A stretch of 64,000 bases of DNA, taken from NCBI RefSeq assembly GCF_001659685.2, contig NZ_LXYE02000016.1, positions 62,001-126,000 of the forward strand. The letters are read 5' to 3'. Below, one piece after another: positions 8,199 to 16,754 of the stretch; positions within the stretch are counted from its first letter, which is position 1, and every line of letters begins with the position of its first letter. This stretch comes from Labilibacter marinus (GTDB taxonomy: Bacteria; Bacteroidota; Bacteroidia; Bacteroidales; Marinilabiliaceae). The notes under the pieces were generated by a model that saw nothing but the letters and a program-made list of their open reading frames with translations, was not told the DNA's origin and did no database searches. Position numbers and translations under genes: made by a program.

Positions 8199-9826
8199 AT
8201 GAAAAATATGAATTTAATTTTAGCATTGGTTATTGCCTTTGCTGTACAAGTAGCAACAAGTGCCCAAGAGATTATTCACGATGCCGAACAAGTTCTTTTA
8301 CAAGAACAATATGGAGAGCAATGGGCAGAGCAGGACAAGGAAATCGATAAGCAGTTAAAAGCGCTGGAGAAAAAGCATGGTAAAAAGCCAAATATCATTC
8401 ACATTATGTGGGATGATAATAGTTTTGGCGAAGTGGGTATTAAGGAATTTAATTATATCAGGGGATTTAAAACACCTCACTTAAACCAAATGGCTGATGA
8501 AGGAATGACTTTCACTCGTATGTATTCCGAACCATCTTGTACACCAACACGAGCTGCTTGTTTAACAGGTCGTTTAGCAGTACGAAGCGGTATGCACACG
8601 GTATCTTTTCCACCTGAGGGTGCTGGGTTGCCAGAAGAGGAAGTTACCATTGCAGAAGTGTTATCTGAAGTAGGATATAGTACCTGTTTTATAGGCAAAG
8701 GTCACCAAGGTGATATTGAAGAAGCTTATTTGCATAATCAGGGTTTTGATGAAGCCAGGTTTTCTATGTATAATCAGTTTCCTCCTATTTTTTGGAATGA
8801 GGATGGAGAAGCAGCTAATTTTACTATTGGGTATAATGAAGAGCGATGGGAAAAAGATTATTTAGTAGATCATTACTGGAGACCGAAAGGCTACATTATG
8901 GAGATACAAGGTAAAAAGGGTGAGAAAGCAAGAGAAACACTAGCTCCATCATTAGATAATTATCGTCAAATCAATAAGGAGCACCAAGATGATGCCTTAT
9001 CTTATATTCGCAGAAAAGCGGATGATGATAACCCATTTTATTTAGCTTATTGGCCTAATGTGTACGATTTAAATAAGCGAGGGCAAACTATGACCACTAG
9101 CAATGCTACTCCATTTGCACAAAACATAGAACTGTTGGATCAATATATAGGGCAAATTGTTGAAGAATTACGGGAATTAGGAATTTCAGAGAATACATTG
9201 ATTGTTGCTATGGCTGATAATGGTCCAATGACAGAGGTGCCAAGTGCGATGTACCAGGTGGTATTTAATGGAGGTAAAGGTGATTATCGTGAAGGAGGTA
9301 TTAAGTAGCAGCCTTTGCTCAATGGGATGGTGTTATTGAGCCAGGAACAATTGTAGGAGATATGTTTGCGTGTCATGATTTGTATACCACATTTGCTAAG
9401 TTAGGTGGAGGTATGGATTTAATTCCTCGAGATAGAATTATTGATGGACTTAATCAAACAGCGGTATTTTTATACGGTGATGGGCAGTCGAGAAGAGACT
9501 ATTACCACGTATATACTGGTCCTTATCATGCGGCAACCATTAAACAACAATATAAGCGAGTTTGGATTGGAGGTAGACCAGGTTTAGTTAAGAATGACTT
9601 TTATGACTTATATCAAGATCCAAGAGAAATGAGAGGTATGATGGCTCAGTTTTTATGGGCGTGGGGACCGTTTGATATGATGAAGAAACGTCATGATAAA
9701 ATGATTGAATTATACCCTCACACACCAACACGACACGGTGTTCCGTTCGAAGGAATTGAAAACTTAAGACCAGAGAGTATACAATTTCAGAATACAGTTA
9801 AAAGAACCTTTGAGTTAGAGAAATAA
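8199..9826 (+). pseudogene. Arylsulfatase interrupted by a -1 frameshift
   Basis: Two frames join into one S1-type arylsulfatase of about 540 residues. The first (8199-9308) has a signal peptide (to about residue 22), metal ligands Asp72-Asp73 in 'IMWDDNSFG', and the sulfatase signature CTPTR at 114-118. Cys114 would become formylglycine. It ends at TAG after 'REGGIK'. If the ribosome or sequence gained one base there, the frame would continue 'VAAFAQWDGVIEPGT' and run into 9362-9826 ('FACHDLYTTFAKLGG...'), which ends naturally. One base appears missing near 9303-9307. No classical slippery heptamer precedes the stop, so a recent inactivating deletion or a sequencing error is most likely. A terminator follows. 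No sulfatase-maturing enzyme gene is in the window. Confidence 0.85.
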
Positions 9827-9837
9827 CTATAAAGACA

Positions 9838-9874
9838 GTCAAAAAGAGGATGCTTAAGGGTATCCTCTTTTCTT
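9838..9874 (+). terminator. Intrinsic terminator after the sulfatase
   Basis: AAAAGAGGAT pairs with ATCCTCTTTT around a loop of about 10 nt and is followed by a T-rich tract (TCTTTTTAT). Confidence 0.85.
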
Positions 9875-9947
9875 TTTATCTCAATTGTATTTTATTAGAT
9901 GAAAATAATCAATATGAATTGATTTTAGTAACAAAACAGTAGGACGC

Positions 9948-10020
9948 GGAGGGGTTTGTGTTGATAATAATCTCGATCAAATAGAAAAGTGGATGTGTTT
10001 AATTGTTAAGTTAAGGTATA
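9948..10020 (+). pseudogene. Relic of a patatin-like phospholipase gene
   Basis: Translated from 9948, this segment reads GGVCVDNNLDQIEKWMCLIV, then KL. The intact patatin gene downstream (10356-11243) has GGVYAAGKLNQLEKWMRAIT, then KL, at residues 53-74. The match covers about 24 codons and then ends. A GTAACAAAACAGT word at 9929-9941 also occurs near the 5' end of the intact gene (around 10379). The intervening patatin codons, including the nucleophile, are missing here and stops follow. This is a decayed fragment of a second copy. Confidence 0.7.
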
Positions 10021-10222
10021 TGCAAGTACATGAGAATTCAATAAAATGACAGATAAGGAGAAAAAGTATCTAAGTTATCACATAGAATGATTTGGAATTC
10101 TGAGTTGGTTAAAGAGGCTGCGAAAGAAGTGTGCTATGAAATTTTAAGAAGCATAGATAGCTTTGTGTTACTGATGGATTTGGAGTTGCAGCTGAGATTT
10201 TAAATTGAAATTTGCGTAAAAC

Positions 10223-10262
10223 AAATACAGAGTTAAAGTCAAGGCACCTATAAAGTGCCTTC
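10223..10262 (+). repeat. Second copy of a gene tail plus terminator hairpin
   Basis: This 40-nt segment matches 7795-7834 with two or three mismatches, including AAATACAGAGTTAA and the hairpin AAGGCAC/GTGCCTT. The first copy is the 3' end of the small membrane protein gene. Confidence 0.75.
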
Positions 10263-10355
10263 TAAAATAATTTAAAGTATTTCGTAAGTTTACATTGTTG
10301 GATATAAATACTTAAGGTAAAACCACTAAATTGAGCCTATATTATTTAATACGTT

Positions 10356-11243
10356 ATGGAACAAAAGACCTTAAACAGTAACAAAACAGTTTCCCTTGTA
10401 TTAGGAAGTGGAGGAGCCAGAGGGCTTGCACATATTGGTGTTATCAAATGGTTAGAAGAAAACAACTACCGGATAAAATCCATTTCGGGATGTTCCATAG
10501 GTTCTTTAATTGGTGGTGTTTATGCTGCTGGTAAATTAAATCAGCTAGAAAAATGGATGCGCGCCATTACTAAATTAGATATTGTAACGCTATTAGACTT
10601 TTCATGGGGTAATAGTGGAGGAGTTTTTAAAGGTGATAAGATAATAAAGACCTTAGTTGATCTTTTAGAAGATATTCAAATAGAAGATTTACCTATCCCG
10701 TACACTGCTGTAGCGGCAGATATAGTGACCGAAAAAGAAGTATGGATAAATTCAGGTTCCTTGTTTAACGCCATTAGGGCATCGGTCTCTCTTCCTTTGT
10801 TTTTTACTCCTATACCATATAAAGACAGTGTGTTAATTGATGGAGGAGTCTTGAACCCTGTGCCCATAGCGCCTGTTTTTCATGATGATACCGATTTAAC
10901 TATTGCAGTTAACTTAGGTGGTGCACTCATTAAAGAACCTGAAGAATCAAAAACAAGCCAGGAACTTACCGAAGGGCTGAATTTGCAAGAGAGTATCCGT
11001 AAGTTTATGCAGAACTTTGATAAAAAGAGTAAGGATGAAACCATTAAAAAGTGGGGCATGTACGATGTGGCTGATAAAGCATTTGATACCATGCAAAGCA
11101 CTATTGCTCGTTTAAAAATTGCAGCCTACCCACCCGATATAGAAATTGAAATAGCGCGTAATGCATGTGGTACACTGGAGTTTGATAGAGCCGAAGAGCT
11201 TATTCAATTGGGTTATGATAAAGCCAGTCAGATGTTAAAGTAG
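10356..11243 (+). CDS. Patatin-like phospholipase (RssA type)
   Basis: The 295-residue protein is a serine acyl hydrolase of the patatin family. The oxyanion loop GSGGARG is at residues 17-23. The nucleophile Ser47 sits in GCSIG (a GxSxG elbow with Cys in the second place). The catalytic Asp162 sits in DGGVLNPVP. The Ser/Asp dyad is therefore complete. There is no signal peptide, so it should be cytoplasmic or membrane-associated, like RssA/YchK-type proteins. Length fits that group. The C-terminal 100 residues are helical and unassigned. A fragment of a paralogue lies about 340 nt upstream. It is apparently monocistronic. Substrate is unknown but presumably a phospholipid or lysophospholipid. 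Confidence 0.92.
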   Translation: MEQKTLNSNKTVSLVLGSGGARGLAHIGVIKWLEENNYRIKSISGCSIGSLIGGVYAAGKLNQLEKWMRAITKLDIVTLLDFSWGNSGGVFKGDKIIKTLVDLLEDIQIEDLPIPYTAVAADIVTEKEVWINSGSLFNAIRASVSLPLFFTPIPYKDSVLIDGGVLNPVPIAPVFHDDTDLTIAVNLGGALIKEPEESKTSQELTEGLNLQESIRKFMQNFDKKSKDETIKKWGMYDVADKAFDTMQSTIARLKIAAYPPDIEIEIARNACGTLEFDRAEELIQLGYDKASQMLK

Positions 11244-11400
11244 TTGTTTTTAATATAACTTGAGTCTTAGAACCCTTTGTGGCTTTAAGCTTGCACCTTT
11301 TCACTCTTATTTTTAACATCCTATTAACACCATAGCACCGAACCATATGTTATGCAAAGTGTTATATTGCTGGTTCTATATTCATCTTAAAAATCAAGCA

Positions 11401-12576
11401 ATGAGCAAGCATAATAACTCTCGTAGAGCATTTTTTCAGAAATCGGCGGCAGCCACTTTAGGTTTATCGTTGGCTCCTTCCTTATTGGGTTGTGATAACA
11501 CCAAAGCAGCCACAGCTCCTGTAGTAGCAACACCTGAATGGAGGAATAAACAATCGGATATGCAATATCGCATGCTCGGAAAATCAGGATTAATGGTTTC
11601 TGAAATTGTGTTGGGTACATTCCCGTTTAACGACCCAAAGGATATTCCGATTATGGAAGCTGCTGTAGAAAGAGGAATAAACTATCTTGATACAGCTTCT
11701 GCTTATTCGCAAGGCGAGGTAGAGAAGGTTGTAGGACAATATATTAGTCAACCAGGTGTGCGCGAAAAGGTGTTTGTATCTACTAAGTTGAGTGGCTATT
11801 ATGGCTATATCGGAAAAGTAGCGAATGATATATTTAAGGGACTTCCTCAGGATAAAAAGAATGCCTTGCAAAAGAAAGCGCAGGATATGATTGCAGAACG
11901 CTGTGTGAAGCGACCAGGCTATCATATGAACTTTTTCAATGGTCAGGAAAACCAGTTTGATAAAACCTACTTGCGTTATGTAATAATGCAAGAATATGGA
12001 TATACCAAAGAGCATAAAACAAAAATGAAGGAACATGCTCGTAAGTTGTTAAACGAAGGCTTACAAAGATTGCAGACTGATTATGTAGATGTATTGCACT
12101 GTCCGCATGGAGTTGCCATGCCCGAGATGTTGGAGGATGAAGTACTGAGAGAAATACTTGCCGAGTTTAAAGAAAAAGGATTGGTTAAAAATGCAGCCGT
12201 ATCTTTTCATAATGATGTAACTGCTAATCTTCAAAAAGCAGTAGAGGTGGGCTATTACGATTTAGCTATGTTTGCCTATAATATTGCCAATCATGCTGCT
12301 TTAGATAGTACTGTTTATAAAGCTAAAGAAGCAGGTTTGGGTTTAATAGCCATGAAAGTAGGACGTTTATTTGTGATGCAAGATCAGCCTACTTGGCGAT
12401 TGGATAAACTCAATACTACCATTCCAGATGAAGACCTATCTAAGTTTGCTAAAGCTTATATGTGGGCACTTCAAAATCCAAATTTATCGTGCTGTGTATC
12501 TCAAATGGAAACAGTAGATAAAATTGAAGATAACCTTGCGGTGATTGGTAGAAAGTACGATGTGAAAAGTGTATAA
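11401..12576 (+). CDS. Tat-exported lipoprotein aldo/keto reductase
   Basis: I start at 11401 rather than the first in-frame ATG (11347) because the frame then begins with a textbook twin-arginine signal: SRRAFFQK with Arg8-Arg9, a hydrophobic stretch and a lipobox-like LLGC (Cys31). The 391-residue protein would be exported folded and lipidated. The aldo/keto reductase barrel begins at 'YRMLGKSGLMVSEIVLGT'. It contains Asp97 and Tyr102 of the catalytic set ('YLDTASAYSQGE'), a Lys in 'VSTKLSG', and 'DVLHCPHG' at the His position. Periplasmic AKRs of this kind are common in Bacteroidota and often sit with sugar-oxidation genes, but no such neighbour is present here. Cofactor (normally NADPH) for an exported enzyme is an open point. 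Confidence 0.88.
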   Translation: MSKHNNSRRAFFQKSAAATLGLSLAPSLLGCDNTKAATAPVVATPEWRNKQSDMQYRMLGKSGLMVSEIVLGTFPFNDPKDIPIMEAAVERGINYLDTASAYSQGEVEKVVGQYISQPGVREKVFVSTKLSGYYGYIGKVANDIFKGLPQDKKNALQKKAQDMIAERCVKRPGYHMNFFNGQENQFDKTYLRYVIMQEYGYTKEHKTKMKEHARKLLNEGLQRLQTDYVDVLHCPHGVAMPEMLEDEVLREILAEFKEKGLVKNAAVSFHNDVTANLQKAVEVGYYDLAMFAYNIANHAALDSTVYKAKEAGLGLIAMKVGRLFVMQDQPTWRLDKLNTTIPDEDLSKFAKAYMWALQNPNLSCCVSQMETVDKIEDNLAVIGRKYDVKSV

Positions 12577-12841
12577 TAGAGGAGGGGCTTTTTTATTAGG
12601 GTGTGAATACTAAGAAAATAGGGGATAAGTAAAATGTACCCTAAAATGAGTGTTTATATAATCCTATAGCTTTAAATGCTTGCTAGCTTGTGCTTTCAAT
12701 CAAAATGTATAGATATGAAAGAGTCTAGCAGGCCAGTTCAAACTAAGCCTTTTTTACTGTGTTAATGGCTTACCAGGAATTGCGGCTATAATTGTTCTAT
12801 TTTTTCATTACACCTAAGCTATTTTCGGAGTTGATTATGAT

Positions 12842-13534
12842 TTACATTTGAAGATCTAATTTATTACTTAATTCAATTCCAGTTGGGCTTACTTTAGCCA
12901 TGTAGGCGAACACCTCTACGCCATTATCCATAGCTTTTTTTAGCGCTAAGGCATAGGCCGGGTCAATTTCTTTAGCTGGGCCAAAGTAAGAAATATCTTG
13001 TCGTTGAATAACATAAAACATAACCGCTCTCAGACCTGACTTTTTAACTTCAATCAGTGTTTTAAGATGTTTCTGGCCGCGGGTAGTAATTGCATCTGGG
13101 AACAGGGCGGCATCTCCCACCTTCATTGTCACATTTTTTACTTCAATAAAACACTGCTCTTGCTCGTTTTCAGCATAAACATCAAACCTACTATCCTCAA
13201 ACTTTACCTCTCTCTTTACATGTTTGTATTTATCTAATCCAGGAATTATTCCATCTCTAATGGCTTCAAAAACTATTTGGTTAGGCAAACCAGTATTTAC
13301 GCCTACCCAAGAGTCATTTATCTGAATCATCTCCCAGGTAAACTTTGTTTTTCGCTTAGGGTCTTTAGCTCTAGATAGGTATACCGGAGCTCCTTCCTCA
13401 ATGCAGGTTTTCATGCTTCCTGAATTAGTACAGTGGGCAACCACCACCGAACCATCTTCCAGTTCTATGTCGCTCAAAAAGCGCTTGTATCGTTTTACTA
13501 ATTTACCAGGAACTAAGGGTGTTTCAAACTGCAT
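12842..13534 (-). CDS. sfsA: SfsA family DNA/RNA-binding nuclease-like protein
   Basis: The 230-residue protein matches SfsA across its length. The N-terminal OB-like part holds 'LVKRYKRFLSDIELEDG' and 'VAHCTNSGSM', and the C-terminal half holds 'FDVYAENEQEQCFIEVKNVTM' and 'FPDAITTRGQKHLKTL'. The Asp and Glu-x-Lys ('FIEVKNV') form a PD-(D/E)XK-like nuclease site. SfsA was named for sugar fermentation stimulation in E. coli and binds nucleic acid, and its physiological role remains unclear. Length is typical. The gene is divergent from the YkgJ-type gene. No terminator is obvious on its 3' side. Confidence 0.93.
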   Translation of the reverse strand: MQFETPLVPGKLVKRYKRFLSDIELEDGSVVVAHCTNSGSMKTCIEEGAPVYLSRAKDPKRKTKFTWEMIQINDSWVGVNTGLPNQIVFEAIRDGIIPGLDKYKHVKREVKFEDSRFDVYAENEQEQCFIEVKNVTMKVGDAALFPDAITTRGQKHLKTLIEVKKSGLRAVMFYVIQRQDISYFGPAKEIDPAYALALKKAMDNGVEVFAYMAKVSPTGIELSNKLDLQM

Positions 13535-13626
13535 ATATAGTATTGTTTAAGCTGTAAAAATAGTATTGTTTAGTTAAAGAATAGAACATTGCTTTTGTTT
13601 AAAATCTTTGTATAGCAATATGTCAT

Positions 13627-13658
13627 TTTGGAGTTTTTACGCGAATAATTTATTTTTG
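13627..13658 (+). promoter_or_regulatory. Consensus Bacteroidota promoter for the YkgJ/plsC pair
   Basis: TTTG at 13627-13630, a 20-nt spacer and TATTTTTG at 13651-13658 match the -33/-7 consensus. Transcription should start only a few bases before the ATG at 13669, so the mRNA would have almost no leader. Confidence 0.7.
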
Positions 13659-13668
13659 CAAATAAAAA

Positions 13669-13914
13669 ATGGAATGTAGAGTAGGATGTGCGGCATGTTG
13701 TATTGCACCTTCCATATCATCGGCAATGCCTAAAATGCCCCAAGGAAAACCAGCAGGCATTCCTTGTGCTCACCTTACGGAAGATTATAAATGTGAGCTG
13801 TTTGGTAAGACAGAACGACCAGCCGTTTGTGGAGGTTTTAAGGCAGAACTAGATTTTTGTGGGAACAGCAGACAGGAAGCCATTAAAATACTATCAGATT
13901 TAGAGAACGCATAA
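13669..13914 (+). CDS. YkgJ-type cysteine-cluster protein
   Basis: The 81-residue protein contains a Cys-rich N-terminus (MECRVGCAACC) and further cysteines in 'IPCAHL', 'YKCELF', 'AVCGGF' and 'DFCGNS'. This is the pattern of the YkgJ/UPF0153 zinc- or iron-chelating cluster family, though shorter than many members. The function is unknown, and a structural zinc site is the usual assumption. The start is supported by the consensus promoter just upstream. plsC starts 12 nt after the stop, so both are probably on one transcript. Confidence 0.82.
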   Translation: MECRVGCAACCIAPSISSAMPKMPQGKPAGIPCAHLTEDYKCELFGKTERPAVCGGFKAELDFCGNSRQEAIKILSDLENA

Positions 13915-13926
13915 AATTATTGCAGT

Positions 13927-14658
13927 ATGAAGCCTATTGGAAACTTCATTTATCAACTATATAAGTGGATTATTTTTATTCCTGTTTTTGCAGTGGCGAG
14001 TATAATCTTTTCCATTGGAGCTGCTTTATTGGCGATATTGATTTCTCCAAAAGCAGGAAGTTTAAGTGGAGTGATGTGGGCAAAAACGGTTGCTTTATTT
14101 ACTCCTATGCAAGTAAAAGTATATGGTCGAGAGCATATTGATAAAAAACAGTCCTACGTTATTATAGCTAATCACCAAAGTGCTTTCGATATCTTTGCTC
14201 TATATGGTTTTTTAGGCATTGACTTTCGATGGATCATGAAAAAAGAGCTAAGGCATGCCTTTGGAATTGGTCCAGCTAGTGCATTAGTAGGGCATATATT
14301 TATTGACCGCTCATCGCCTAAAGCGGCATATGAATCGATTAAAGAGGCCAAAGAAAAATTAGTAAAAGGTACATCAGTTGTTATTTTTCCTGAAGGAACT
14401 AGAACTGAAAGTAATACTCTAAAACGGTTTAAAACAGGTGCTTTTAAAATGGCCGAAGAACTTGAATTACCTATTCTTCCAGTTACTATAAAGGATACGT
14501 ACAAGGTTTATAGTGGAGGTAAATTTAATGTTCGCCCTGGTAGGGTTAATATAACTATTAGTCCAAGTATTGATACTTCAAAATATAAAGGTGATGTTCG
14601 CGCTTTAATGGAGGTTTCTAAAGAGGCCTTAATTCAACCAATTAAAGAGTATAATTAA
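13927..14658 (+). CDS. plsC: 1-acyl-sn-glycerol-3-phosphate acyltransferase
   Basis: The 243-residue enzyme transfers an acyl chain to lysophosphatidate to make phosphatidate in membrane lipid synthesis. The acyltransferase motifs are present: NHQSAFD (residues 82-88, catalytic His-x4-Asp) and FPEGTR (154-159, glycerophosphate binding), with 'ILPVTIKDTY' further on. A strongly hydrophobic segment at about 15-40 anchors it to the inner membrane. Length is typical. It lies 12 nt behind the YkgJ-type gene and shares its promoter. Confidence 0.94.
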   Translation: MKPIGNFIYQLYKWIIFIPVFAVASIIFSIGAALLAILISPKAGSLSGVMWAKTVALFTPMQVKVYGREHIDKKQSYVIIANHQSAFDIFALYGFLGIDFRWIMKKELRHAFGIGPASALVGHIFIDRSSPKAAYESIKEAKEKLVKGTSVVIFPEGTRTESNTLKRFKTGAFKMAEELELPILPVTIKDTYKVYSGGKFNVRPGRVNITISPSIDTSKYKGDVRALMEVSKEALIQPIKEYN

Positions 14659-14750
14659 GTTTTGTTGATTTTTATTGTTGCAAGAATAAATAATTGCAAG
14701 ATTGTTCTGTTAATCAGTTTACTAAATTTTCACTATTAAGACTGATTATC

Positions 14751-14822
14751 ATGAAAAAACAACAAAAATCGTTAAGATGTTTACTTATTGTATGTTTGGT
14801 ATTAGCTCCAACTAATAAATAA
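14751..14822 (+). CDS. 23-residue peptide ORF, possibly a small membrane peptide
   Basis: A short frame, too small for routine gene calling, encodes MKKQQKSLRCLLIVCLVLAP plus TNK. The layout is a basic N-terminus, an 11-residue hydrophobic core and a polar tail, as in a signal-anchor or leader peptide. It sits between plsC and a strong terminator at 14833-14862, with no plus-strand gene after the terminator. It is therefore not an attenuator leader for a downstream gene. No Shine-Dalgarno is seen. It could be a genuine small membrane peptide, a truncated lipoprotein start, or chance. Confidence 0.35.
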   Translation: MKKQQKSLRCLLIVCLVLAPTNK

Positions 14823-14832
14823 AATATACAAA

Positions 14833-14862
14833 ATCGGGTAATATAGTTTATCCGGTTTTTTT
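14833..14862. terminator. Intrinsic terminator downstream of the peptide ORF
   Basis: ATCGGGTAA pairs with TTATCCGGT (one G-T pair) around a 5-nt loop and is followed by eight T residues on the plus strand. It also lies just past the end of the minus-strand pseudouridine synthase gene. Confidence 0.8.
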
Positions 14863-14880
14863 TCATCGTTTTGCGAAGGC

Positions 14881-16569
14881 TTAAAAACTAGCTTCTACTT
14901 TTACTTTAATTCTTTTATCTGTGATAGGATGAGTGAACTCAAGAAACTCAGCATGAAGATGCAAGCGATTAGCTTTTACGCCATACAAATCGTCACCTAG
15001 AATAGCTGTGTTAAGTCCTTTAGGATGCGCAGCATGAACTCTTAATTGATGTGTCCTTCCGGTGATAGGGTAAAACTGAATACGTGTTTTACCATCCTTA
15101 TGCTCCACAACTTTATACTTAGTTTTTGCAGGCTTACCATATTCGTAACATACCAATTGTCGTGGCCTATCTTCTAAATCAACGCGTAAAGGTAGGTCAA
15201 TAATACCTTCGTTTTCTTTAATGATTCCATCCAATACAGCTACGTACCTTTTTTGCACAGTACGTTCTAAAAACTGCTGTTGAAGGTTTTTATGTACGTC
15301 TTTGGTTTTGGCGGCTAACAACAAACCAGAAGTAGACATATCCAAGCGATGCACCAGTATTGGGCCTGTAGCTTCAGGATACTTTTGTTGTAAACGATAT
15401 AGAACAGAATCTTCTGTTTCTTTGCCAGGTACAGATAGGAATTCTGCAGGCTTATTAATGACCACCAAGTAATCATCTTCAAAAATCACCTCAAGTTCAT
15501 TTTGTATGCTTGGCGATTGAATAGGGTTTTCATCCATTTCAATACCTTTTAGCATATGCCCTAAAATGGGTTGGCACTTTCCTTTACAGGATGGGTAAAA
15601 GTTTTTATGCTTTCTTATTTCGGATTTAGGTGATTGACCCCACCAAAACTCGGCCATGGCTATAGGAGTCATTCCTTGTTGAAAAGCGAACTGAAATAGC
15701 TTGGGAGCTGCACAATCACCTGCTCCTGCTGGAACTCCTTGGGGTGAATTGGCAAATATTTCGCTCACACCTTTGCTTTCGCCATGGATGTTTAAAAACT
15801 GATATTGGTCGAATAGTTTTTGCTGTAATGCAGCAGAGCGAGTTTTACGTTCTTCTTTGAGCCTTTCTATTTTATTGGTAAAGATATCTAGCTCTAGTTT
15901 GTTATTATGTAGTCGGTCAACCCAACTCTTTTTTAACTGTTTGTAATCGTATTGATGCTTTAGGCTTTCTTGCTTTAATTCCTCAATAAATGCTTCAAGT
16001 TCCTGAGCATTCATTTTGTTTTGAGCTGAATTTCTACGAATTTTTCGGGCATCTTTTTCCTTTTTCATCCACTGTCTAAATTCCTTGAGCTCCGTTTCAC
16101 TATTTTGTACTTCCTCTTTATTTTTAGATAAACAGTTTAGATAGTCTTCAGCATTTGATAGGGTTTCTATTTGATGATTAATAGCACTGATTTTATCCTC
16201 TTCAATCTTAAAAAAACCATCCTTGTTTAATAAATCGTAAATGGGAGGAACAAAACCAGGAAGTAAATTCGATTCCGCCATTTTACCACTAAAGGCCGAA
16301 ATATATCCAAGTTCGTTGTTATTATTTTTGACCACCAATACACCAAACATTTTTCCAATGTTTGTTCCCTCTACATATTCATCGATACCAAAATTGTGTT
16401 CCCAATCTGTTTGAGAAAGAAGATGTTGTTGGAGTTGTTCTGCTGCCGCAATGCATAAGGGGTGTGGCTCGTAATAAAAAGGATATGTAAACCTTTTAGG
16501 TAGTTCGATTGTACTTATATCGATGTTAAAACAAGTGAAACAATTTTTTATGGAATATGCTTGTGACAT
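14881..16569 (-). CDS. RluA-family pseudouridine synthase with a long N-terminal extension
   Basis: The 562-residue protein has its RluA-type catalytic domain in the last 210 residues. 'VIFEDDYLVVINKPAEFLSVPG' opens it, and the catalytic Asp410 lies in HRLDMSTSGLLLAA. 'RTHQLRVHAAH' and 'ILGDDLYG' follow. It should convert uridines in rRNA or tRNA to pseudouridine. The first 350 residues are extra: a Cys-bearing N-terminus, a charged coiled coil at about 120-260, and a segment 'PAGAGDCAAPKLFQFAFQQG' followed by Cys residues (328-332). Long RluA relatives of this form exist in marine bacteria. No S4 domain is seen. RNA target cannot be deduced. Confidence 0.88.
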   Translation of the reverse strand: MSQAYSIKNCFTCFNIDISTIELPKRFTYPFYYEPHPLCIAAAEQLQQHLLSQTDWEHNFGIDEYVEGTNIGKMFGVLVVKNNNNELGYISAFSGKMAESNLLPGFVPPIYDLLNKDGFFKIEEDKISAINHQIETLSNAEDYLNCLSKNKEEVQNSETELKEFRQWMKKEKDARKIRRNSAQNKMNAQELEAFIEELKQESLKHQYDYKQLKKSWVDRLHNNKLELDIFTNKIERLKEERKTRSAALQQKLFDQYQFLNIHGESKGVSEIFANSPQGVPAGAGDCAAPKLFQFAFQQGMTPIAMAEFWWGQSPKSEIRKHKNFYPSCKGKCQPILGHMLKGIEMDENPIQSPSIQNELEVIFEDDYLVVINKPAEFLSVPGKETEDSVLYRLQQKYPEATGPILVHRLDMSTSGLLLAAKTKDVHKNLQQQFLERTVQKRYVAVLDGIIKENEGIIDLPLRVDLEDRPRQLVCYEYGKPAKTKYKVVEHKDGKTRIQFYPITGRTHQLRVHAAHPKGLNTAILGDDLYGVKANRLHLHAEFLEFTHPITDKRIKVKVEASF

Positions 16570-16754
16570 GCAGGAATGATAGATAAATATTGGGACAAAA
16601 GTACAAAGTATTCGTTCATATTAAAACGGCATATCTGCTTTTTGTTTTTTTGCTAAAAAATAGATATATTATTAAATAAATATTAGAATAAAAGACAATG
16701 TCATAGCATTGATATTAAGCATATATCATAGTATTCACTTAAAACAAATGTATT

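Larger units (their letters stand above)
9875..10355. other. Decayed intergenic region with gene fragments
   Basis: The gap between the sulfatase and the intact patatin holds the patatin relic (9948-10020), a 38-codon open frame from 10087 to 10203 that I do not recognise, and at 10223-10262 a copy of the 3' end and terminator of the 7580-7825 gene. It looks like a graveyard of a duplicated or rearranged segment. No intact gene is visible. Confidence 0.6.

Noticed and set aside
9296-9310. Programmed -1 frameshift in the sulfatase
   Set aside because: The stop is not preceded by an X-XXY-YYZ heptamer and I see no strong structure just after it. A base deletion or read error is simpler.
10087-10203. 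38-codon ORF between the patatin relic and the repeated gene tail
   Set aside because: Short, unrecognised, no promoter or SD, and in a region of gene decay. Not listed as a gene.
11590-12036. 148-codon minus-strand frame
   Set aside because: Antisense shadow of the aldo/keto reductase gene, whose domain, signal peptide and motifs are well supported.
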